Source of the DNA: Methylococcus geothermalis
Lineage (GTDB): Bacteria > Pseudomonadota > Gammaproteobacteria > Methylococcales > Methylococcaceae
Reading direction: 5' to 3'
DNA: 64,000 nucleotides
Assembly (NCBI RefSeq): GCF_012769535.1
Contig: NZ_CP046565.1
Location: 1,254,501 to 1,318,500 of the forward strand
In this document: positions 58,260-64,000 of the stretch, in pieces
Position numbering within the stretch: the first letter of the stretch is position 1
Layout of the letters: the number at the start of each line of letters is the position of its first letter
Notes under the pieces: model-generated
The model's input: the letters and a program-made list of their open reading frames with translations, nothing else
What the model was told of the DNA's origin: nothing
Databases searched by the model: none
Program-made: the position numbers and the translations under genes

Positions 58260-59999
58260 ATGTCGAAGCAGAACGGGTATTTGTTCCCTCTCTTGTTCAT
58301 TGCCGGCGCCTGCGGCTGGGCGGAGACGTCGGCCGAGGATGCGCTGGATCAAGGCCTCGAGGCGGTGCGCCTGCGCCATTATGACGAGGCGTCCGCGCAA
58401 TGGCAGACCTTGGCCGAACGGGGCGACGCCGAGGCGCAATACCGCCTGGGGGCGATGTTCCAGAACGGCCGCGGCGTGCCGAAAGACTATTCGCAGGCAC
58501 TGAAGTGGTTTCGGGCCGCCGCGGGCCAAGGACAGGTCCGCGCACAGTTCGAGCTGGGGCTGATGTACGAGAAAGGCCTCGGCGTCCGCCCCGATCCGGC
58601 TCAGGCGCGGGCATGGTATGAAAAAGCCGCGGCTCAGGGCCATGCGATGGCGCGCAGGCGGCTGGAGACCATGCCTTTCGCCACTACGGATACGGGCGCC
58701 GCTACGGAAGGCGCGCCCGCCCGGACGGACACGGCCTTGCATCGCGCGGCCCGGCGAGGTGACGCCGATGCGGTGCGGGATTTGCTGGCGCGCGGCGTCG
58801 AAATCGACGCATGGGACGACAAAGGCCGTACGCCTTACCGGCTTGCGTTGGAGGCCGGCCATCCCGAGATAGCCCGCTTGCTGGCCGCCGCCGGCGCGGA
58901 CCAGCGCCGGCCCCTGGCGGAGGTCAAGGGTGGGCAAGGAGAGCGGTCGAAGCATCCGACCTCCCGCCTGGGCCCGCAAGACGACATCGGCGCTTATCCC
59001 GGCTGGCCGGCGATCACGGTCGCGGCCTGGCGAGGCCATGCGTCCACCGTGGAAGCATGGCTGGCGCGAGGCGCCGACGTCGCTGCGAGAGCTCCGGACG
59101 GCCATCTCCCTCTGACCCGCGCGGCCTGGAACGGCCATGCCAAAATCGTGAAAACCCTGTTGGCCCACGGGGCGGATGTCAACGCCGCGACGCCGGATGG
59201 CCGGACCGCTCTGATGTGGGCAGCCCTGGAAGGGCATCATGAGACGGTCGTGGCGTTGGCAGCCGGCGGGGCGAACCTGGACGCGACCGATGGGGATGGA
59301 AACACCGCCCTGGCCTGGGCGGCGCAGCGCGGCAAGGCCTCGACCGTGCGGACCTTGTGCGGTCTGGGCGCGGCCAAGGGCATGGCGCGGAAGGACGGCA
59401 GGAACGCCGTCATGCTGGCGGCCATCGGAGGGTACCGGGAAGCCATCGAGGCTCTGTTGGAAGCTTCGGCCGATCCGAACGCCATCGATGCGGAAGGCCA
59501 TACGGCCTTGTGGCTCGCCGTCGACAGAGGGCATGCCGGGATCGTCGATACTCTGCTGGACCATGGCGCCGACTTCGCTCACGATCGGGCATCCGGTCCC
59601 AACAGCCTGATCCGGGCCGCCTGGAAGGGTGATGACAATGTGGTCGAAATGCTGTTGGCGCATGGCGCCCTCGTGGACGCGCCGAGCGCGGACGGCAATA
59701 CAGCCTTGACCGTGGCTGCCAGCCGCGGACATACCGGCGTGGTCCGCATGCTTCTGGCGAAAGGCGCCAATCCCGATCTTCGGAACAGGCGGAACATGAC
59801 TGCGCTGATGCTGGCGGCACAAGCCGGCCACGGCGAGATTCTGGCGGCTTTGCTGGAGGCCGGCGCCGATCCGGCCCTCCGCAACGAGCACAGGCAGAGC
59901 GCCGTCTCGCTGGCCCGAGCCGGGGGCCATGAAGACTGCGTCAAGATCCTCGAAAAAGACTCGGCCCGCTGGAAGGTACTTTTCGGTTCCCTTCGCTAG
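58260..59999 (+). CDS. Periplasmic Sel1-repeat plus ankyrin-repeat protein
   Basis: A 579-aa protein with a signal peptide (LFPLLFIAGACGWAE), two or more Sel1-like repeats at about residues 55-135 (AQYRLGAMFQNGRGVPKDYS, FELGLMYEKGLGVRPDPAQA) and then roughly ten or eleven ankyrin repeats to the C-terminus (LMWAALEGHHETVVALAAGG, LTVAASRGHTGVVRMLLAKG, LMLAAQAGHGEILAALLEAG). Both repeat types bind proteins, so a scaffold or inhibitor role is likely. The start is 20 nt after the cytochrome b gene, suggesting co-expression. Confidence 0.88.
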   Translation: MSKQNGYLFPLLFIAGACGWAETSAEDALDQGLEAVRLRHYDEASAQWQTLAERGDAEAQYRLGAMFQNGRGVPKDYSQALKWFRAAAGQGQVRAQFELGLMYEKGLGVRPDPAQARAWYEKAAAQGHAMARRRLETMPFATTDTGAATEGAPARTDTALHRAARRGDADAVRDLLARGVEIDAWDDKGRTPYRLALEAGHPEIARLLAAAGADQRRPLAEVKGGQGERSKHPTSRLGPQDDIGAYPGWPAITVAAWRGHASTVEAWLARGADVAARAPDGHLPLTRAAWNGHAKIVKTLLAHGADVNAATPDGRTALMWAALEGHHETVVALAAGGANLDATDGDGNTALAWAAQRGKASTVRTLCGLGAAKGMARKDGRNAVMLAAIGGYREAIEALLEASADPNAIDAEGHTALWLAVDRGHAGIVDTLLDHGADFAHDRASGPNSLIRAAWKGDDNVVEMLLAHGALVDAPSADGNTALTVAASRGHTGVVRMLLAKGANPDLRNRRNMTALMLAAQAGHGEILAALLEAGADPALRNEHRQSAVSLARAGGHEDCVKILEKDSARWKVLFGSLR

Positions 60000-60625
60000 A
60001 TCCCTCCTGCAGGGTCCGCCCTCGCCGAGGCGGACGCCTCGCTCGCGCGCGGTCTTCTCGCCCCGCCGCATCTGCCGGTTCCGGCTCCTCTCCCTCGCGA
60101 ACCGGCATCACTACGCTGCGTGGATATCGTTCTACGCTTTTACTCGCGCCAACGCTGCCGCTCCCACGGCGGAGCGGCCAGTGGGGTCCGCCCTGAGAGT
60201 ATTCGAGGGAACGCATATTTCCCGCGCGGAGTAGCCGCAGTCGGGTCGCAATGATGAGGATGACGCTTTCAGGAGACAGCGTGCAACCATCCCGCCGACA
60301 TCGGCCAGCCTCCGCGTGGCGGTGACTATAAGGGATCGCTTCCGAAGATATCCGGCAAATTTGATCTGCATCAAGAACTCGGCACCAAGAGGCGTTGCCT
60401 GCTGGCGACGAAAATCCGCACAAAATAGAGAGGGTTATCGTAGTTGCATGTTTCGTCAAGGAAATATGTGATGGCACGTATATTGTTTGTGTCATGGCAG
60501 CGAAGTCATGGAGATGCCGGGCGGACATCCTTCAACGCTTCGGTGATGAAGGATTCCGGACCGGCTTGGAGCCAAGGACTGAATCCTCCATCGTGGTATC
60601 GACCCATCAATATGAGGTTAGGATT
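60000..60625. other. 626-bp intergenic region before the cytochrome cluster
   Basis: No credible gene. The first 240 bp are GC-rich; the rest is AT-richer and probably carries the promoter and leader of the first cytochrome gene. I see no convincing -35/-10 pair and no known riboswitch. Confidence 0.5.
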
Positions 60626-61831
60626 ATGACGAAAGAACTTGGGAATTCTCGATCTGGAAAATGTACGGCCGGCGGGATGCTGGCCAAGCGGGCTCTGTCA
60701 TTGGCGGTGGTCGTGGCCGCGACGGGGAGTGTCTCCGGCGAGGCCTTTGCCGCGCTGACCTATGCCGGCAACTGCCAAATGTGCCATGGCGCTTACGACG
60801 GTGCGTCGGGGAGCACCGCCGGTGGGATCGGGCCGGCGTTGTCGGGAGCGAAGAAGAACGCTTCGGCGACCAAAGCGGCTGTCCGTGCTGGCGGCACCAT
60901 GGGATCGATGGGCGCCGCCTGGTCGGACGCCGATCTCAACGCCGTGGCGCTGGAAATAGGAGGAGCCGCGGATCTCGGGACCGCGACCCCGACACCCGCA
61001 CCGACCGCTACGCCGACACCCGCTCCGACGGCCACGCCGGCACCGACCAGCACGCCGGCTCCGACGGCCACGCCCCATCCGTCGCCGACCCCGTCCCCTA
61101 CCGGGACGCCCGGTCCTTCACCCACGCCATCGCCCACGGCGACACCCAGTCCGTCTCCGACCCCCGAGCCCTGCACCGATGAAGCGAGGCCGGAGATCGA
61201 CACCATTCCGTCGCCGTGGGATGCCAACGAAGGGAAGGAACTCCTGTTCAGCGTCAGCGCCCTCGACTGCGATGACGATACTCTAACCATCAAAGCGAAA
61301 GGGCTGCCCTCCGGAGCCACCATGACCCAGGAGTTCGATCCGGATGTCCGCAAACAGGTCGCCACGGTTCGCTGGACGCCGGGGCCGGAGGCCGTGGGCA
61401 GGGTGCACCCTGTCGTGTTCGTGGCCGTCGACAAGGACAGCAACGGACAAAGGAAGGAGGTGTCGATACCTCGCTGGACCGCCATCCGGGTATGGCCGGC
61501 CAATACGACGCCCGAAGCGGCAGCGGTCGAGGTCGTGGCGATTCAACGCGCTCAATGGTCGGCCGTTCAGAACCAGCTCGTTCTGGCGGGACGCATCAAG
61601 TTCAGCAGGATTCTGACCAAGTCCGAGCGGCAAGCGCTGGTCGCCGATCCCATCGCCATCAGGGATGCCACCAGCCACGAAGTCATCGGCCGGGTCAATG
61701 CCAGTGCATCGGGCAAGTGGTCTACCCGAATCCCGCTGGAAAGCGGGAAGGTGCCATGCTCCGTGGAGGTCGATTTCCATGGCGAAATGGGGTCGCGTCC
61801 GGTCAAGCGCGCTCCGTCGCAGTGCAACTGA
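60626..61831 (+). CDS. Secreted mono-heme c-type cytochrome with Thr/Pro linker (paralogue 1)
   Basis: A 401-aa protein. It has a Sec signal peptide ([22 protein letters not shown]), then a small cytochrome c domain with heme site NCQMCHGAY and a Met-containing loop ([11 protein letters not shown]), then a linker of about 60 residues of [10 protein letters not shown]-type repeats. An Ig-like domain ([40 protein letters not shown]) follows, with a C-terminal domain ([20 protein letters not shown]) ending KRAPSQCN. Export and cell-surface or periplasmic electron transfer are inferred. The exact partner is unknown. Confidence 0.85.
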   Translation: MTKELGNSRSGKCTAGGMLAKRALSLAVVVAATGSVSGEAFAALTYAGNCQMCHGAYDGASGSTAGGIGPALSGAKKNASATKAAVRAGGTMGSMGAAWSDADLNAVALEIGGAADLGTATPTPAPTATPTPAPTATPAPTSTPAPTATPHPSPTPSPTGTPGPSPTPSPTATPSPSPTPEPCTDEARPEIDTIPSPWDANEGKELLFSVSALDCDDDTLTIKAKGLPSGATMTQEFDPDVRKQVATVRWTPGPEAVGRVHPVVFVAVDKDSNGQRKEVSIPRWTAIRVWPANTTPEAAAVEVVAIQRAQWSAVQNQLVLAGRIKFSRILTKSERQALVADPIAIRDATSHEVIGRVNASASGKWSTRIPLESGKVPCSVEVDFHGEMGSRPVKRAPSQCN

Positions 61832-61935
61832 TCGAAAAAGGGAAGGGACCTGCTTTCCCAACTCCAGTTGTTGACTACATTTAGTCTCACGTTCCAGAGG
61901 CATGGATAATCTGGAATGTTAGAGGTTTCTGATTT

Positions 61936-61993
61936 GTTGCTCGAGAAGGGTCACGGCCCCGCAAAGATACCTTCGGGGGCCGTGATGAGCAAC
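61936..61993 (+). promoter_or_regulatory. Two-tier hairpin in the leader of cytochrome paralogue 2
   Basis: GTTGCTC (61936-61942) pairs with GAGCAAC (61987-61993); inside, TCACGGCCCC (61951-61960) pairs with GGGGCCGTGA (61976-61985). It lies 64 nt before the ATG. It could be a terminator of gene 1 or a regulatory leader structure; no U-tract follows. Confidence 0.5.
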
Positions 61994-62056
61994 GTGACAG
62001 GGGGGCCGGCCTGGAGCCGGACGACTTTCCATGACATGTAACTTGGGGTTGACATT

Positions 62057-63244
62057 ATGAAAGAGACATTGGCTCGTTCCGGCGGGAAACCGGCCGGAAT
62101 TCGCAACAAGGCGTTATCGTTGGCCGTGGTCATGGCTGCCGCGGGAACCGTTTCCACCGATGCATTTGCGGCGGCGACCTATTCCGGCAGTTGCCAGGGG
62201 TGTCACGGCGCCTATGACGCCAACACTGGGCGTACGGCCGGCGGTTACGGTCCGGCTCTTTCGGGAGCGAAGAAGAACGCTTCGGCGACCAAGAAGGCGA
62301 TTGCCAACGTCGCTGCGATGAACAGCTTGAGCAATCTCACCAACGCCGACTTGAATGCCATCGCACGGGAAATAGGTGGCGCGGCGGATCTTCCGGTGGC
62401 GACGGCGACGCCCACACCCACACCGGCTCCGACGGCCACCCCGGCCCCGACGCCTAAACCGACCCCGGCTCCGACGACCACGCCGGCTCCGACGCCTAAA
62501 CCGACCCCGGCTCCGACGACCACGCCGGCGCCCACGCCCGCTCCGTGCGCGGATGAATCAGAGCCTGAACTCGACACCATTCCGTCGCCGTGGGACGCCA
62601 ACGTTGGCAAGGAGCTCAAGTTCACGGTGAGCGCCCTCGACTGCGACGATGATTCGTTGGTGATCAAGGCCAAGGGTCTTCCGAAGGGTGCGAGCATGAC
62701 CCAAGGGTTCGATGTCAACACCCGCAAGCAGGTCGCAACCATCACCTGGACCCCGGGACCGGACGCCGAAGGCAAGATCTACCATGTCACGTTCACCGCC
62801 GTAGAGTCGGAAGTCCGCGCCCAGAAACGGCGGGAGGGGGAGAGCAAGCAGGATGATCAGGGCCATTCCTCGGCATCTCGTTCCACCGATATTCGCGTAT
62901 GGCCGGCGAACACCACGCCGGAAGCGGGAGCCGTCGAAGCGGTCGTGATCCAGCAGGCGCAATGGCAGTCTTCCAAGAAGACCGGCAAGCTCGCCGTGAA
63001 CGGCTCCATCAAGTTCAGCAAGCTTGTGACCGCAACTGAACGCGCTGCTTTGCTGGCCAATCCGGTGATCATCCGGACGGATAGCACTCAGGAGATCATC
63101 GGGCAAGCGACCGCGAACTCTTCCGGCAAGTGGTCGGCCAATCTTCCGTTGGCCAGCACGGCTGTCCCCTGCGTGGTGGATGCCGAGTTCGTGAGCGACA
63201 CCGCTTCCCGCCCGGTGAAACGCGCGCCGTCGCAATGCAAGTGA
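62057..63244 (+). CDS. Secreted mono-heme c-type cytochrome with Thr/Pro linker (paralogue 2)
   Basis: A 395-aa paralogue of the preceding protein with the same order: signal peptide (LSLAVVMAAAGTVSTDAFA), heme motif SCQGCHGAYD, the block [20 protein letters not shown] with a candidate axial Met in VAAMNSLSNL, a linker of TPAPTTTPAPTPKP repeats, the Ig-like domain [20 protein letters not shown]-type and the C-terminal domain LAVNGSIKFSKLVTATERAA ending KRAPSQCK. A charged insert (ESEVRAQKRREGESKQDDQG) distinguishes it. It is probably the product of tandem duplication. Confidence 0.85.
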   Translation: MKETLARSGGKPAGIRNKALSLAVVMAAAGTVSTDAFAAATYSGSCQGCHGAYDANTGRTAGGYGPALSGAKKNASATKKAIANVAAMNSLSNLTNADLNAIAREIGGAADLPVATATPTPTPAPTATPAPTPKPTPAPTTTPAPTPKPTPAPTTTPAPTPAPCADESEPELDTIPSPWDANVGKELKFTVSALDCDDDSLVIKAKGLPKGASMTQGFDVNTRKQVATITWTPGPDAEGKIYHVTFTAVESEVRAQKRREGESKQDDQGHSSASRSTDIRVWPANTTPEAGAVEAVVIQQAQWQSSKKTGKLAVNGSIKFSKLVTATERAALLANPVIIRTDSTQEIIGQATANSSGKWSANLPLASTAVPCVVDAEFVSDTASRPVKRAPSQCK

Positions 63245-63300
63245 CCTGCGATACCTGAAAAAACGGGTTTGATATGGATTTGAAGGGACAAACTCGTTCA

Positions 63301-63330
63301 CGCTCCTCTTCGTGAGGGGAGGAGCGTTTT
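63301..63330 (+). terminator. Likely intrinsic terminator after paralogue 2
   Basis: CGCTCCTC and GAGGAGCG form an 8-bp stem, followed by TTTTC and, 9 nt on, TTTTTG. It is 57 nt after the stop. The next gene therefore probably has its own promoter within 63331-63551. Confidence 0.6.
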
Positions 63331-63551
63331 CGATACTTTTTGTTTGACTATCTTTATTTGAGACGCTCGTTCGGTATTGCCCGAGTTATATGCTGGGAAA
63401 TTCGAATCAGCGGGCGTTTAATCCGTTGTCGCTCGGGAAATACCGCAGGGAATGGCGGTCTCCAAGGATTTAGAGGGATAGGGTGGTGTAGAAAGGCGCC
63501 ACCCATAAGGGAGCGACGCTTTGTTATGACATGAAACTTGGGAGTTTCGAT

Positions 63552-64000
63552 ATGAATGTCAAATTAGTGAAATCAGGAACCAAGCCATCCGGCTATCAAT
63601 TCAGGACCTTGTCTATGGCAGTCATTGTTGCCGCGAGTGGCGGTTTCGCCTCCGAAACATTTGCCGCGGCCACCTATTCCGGCAGTTGCCAGGGGTGTCA
63701 CGGCGCCTATGACGCCAACACCGGCAGTACGGCCGGCGGTTACGGCCCGGCTCTTTCGGGAGCGAAGAAGAACGCTTCGGCGACCAAGAAGGCGATTGCC
63801 AACGTCGCTGCGATGAACAGCTTGAGCAATCTCAGCGACGCCGACTTGAATGCCATTGCCCTGGAAATAGATGGCGCGGCGGATCTTCCGGTGGCGACGG
63901 CGACGCCCACACCCACACCGGCTCCGACGATCCAGCCAACGCCGCTCCCGACGATCCAGCCAACGCCGCTCCCGACGATCCAGCCAACGCCGCTCCCGAC
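63552..64000 (+). CDS. Secreted mono-heme c-type cytochrome (paralogue 3, cut by window end)
   Basis: The first 149 codons of a third paralogue. A signal peptide (FRTLSMAVIVAASGGFASETFA) precedes the heme motif SCQGCHGAYDANTGSTAGGY. The cytochrome domain is nearly identical to paralogue 2 at DNA level ([20 protein letters not shown]), then the linker switches to a new repeat, PTIQPTPLPTIQPTPLP. The rest lies beyond base 64000. The high identity of the heme domain with paralogue 2 points to recent duplication or gene conversion. Confidence 0.85.
   Translation, partial: MNVKLVKSGTKPSGYQFRTLSMAVIVAASGGFASETFAAATYSGSCQGCHGAYDANTGSTAGGYGPALSGAKKNASATKKAIANVAAMNSLSNLSDADLNAIALEIDGAADLPVATATPTPTPAPTIQPTPLPTIQPTPLPTIQPTPLP

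Noticed and set aside
61936-61993. Possible cyclic-dinucleotide riboswitch (hairpin containing GCAAAG)
   Set aside because: Only the GCAAAG hexamer recalls GEMM riboswitches; the conserved helices and the second stem arrangement are absent.
62440-62540. CRISPR-like spaced repeats in the cytochrome linkers
   Set aside because: They are in-frame Thr/Pro codon repeats without unique spacers.

Overview
The window is about 64 kb of GC-rich chromosome from a gammaproteobacterium. The ruvCAB-ybgC, tolQRAB-pal-cpoB-queE-queC and ilvBNC-leuA blocks all have gammaproteobacterial order. The gene order and the tandem secreted mono-heme cytochromes make a methanotroph of the Methylococcus type my best guess, but no methane-oxidation gene is present, so this is inference.

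Layout. 1-0.95 kb: 5' part of queA (minus strand) and a tRNA-Leu(CAA). 1.0-3.1 kb: an accessory pocket with a decayed tyrosine-recombinase integrase beside the tRNA, plus three or four small proteins of unknown function. 3.1-7.7 kb: a minus-strand lipid-transport operon (STAS-MlaE permease, MlaF-type ATPase, MlaD/MCE protein, PqiC-type lipoprotein) followed by an AI-2E-type permease. 7.8-8.6 kb: an AT-richer serine-acetyltransferase-like gene. 8.77-10.88 kb: copy 1 of a 2108-bp segment that recurs at 23.7-25.8 kb. 11-18.3 kb: minus-strand branched-chain amino-acid cluster ilvB-ilvN-ilvC-pssA-leuA followed by a family-4 uracil-DNA glycosylase and rimI. 18.3-19.7 kb: two small Cys-containing proteins under a Fur-type box, and an ArsI/CadI-like dioxygenase.

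19.7-29.9 kb is an insertion-sequence graveyard: a broken IS256-type element, an IS110-type remnant split by a structured non-coding insert, a broken IS1380-type element, an IS630 remnant, an apparently complete IS3-type element and an IS481-like remnant. Between them lie copy 2 of the duplication (8-oxoguanine deaminase plus intact SYLF gene), an Old-Yellow-Enzyme reductase and a secreted protein.

30-45.8 kb is mostly core: yebC-ruvC-ruvA-ruvB-ybgC (DNA recombination and a thioesterase), then a minus-strand dynamin-like GTPase plus lipoprotein wedged before tolQ-tolR-tolA-tolB-pal-cpoB (envelope constriction machine), queE-queC (with queA, queuosine synthesis), gltX, tRNA-Ala and tRNA-Glu. 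TolA carries four near-identical 189-bp repeats. 46-58.2 kb: radical SAM protein, MoeB-like adenylyltransferase, tsaB, yciO-like gene, an M50 protease, scpA-scpB-rluB, cysC, galU, an aspartate-type aminotransferase, uvrB and a cytochrome b561-like membrane protein. 58.3-64 kb: a periplasmic Sel1-ankyrin protein and three tandem paralogues of a secreted mono-heme c-type cytochrome with Thr/Pro-rich linkers, the last cut by the window end.

The most unusual features are the tandem modular cytochromes, the Fur-boxed pair of small proteins, the 2.1-kb segmental duplication, the structured insert in the IS110 remnant, the TolA repeat expansion and a possible leucine leader upstream of leuA.
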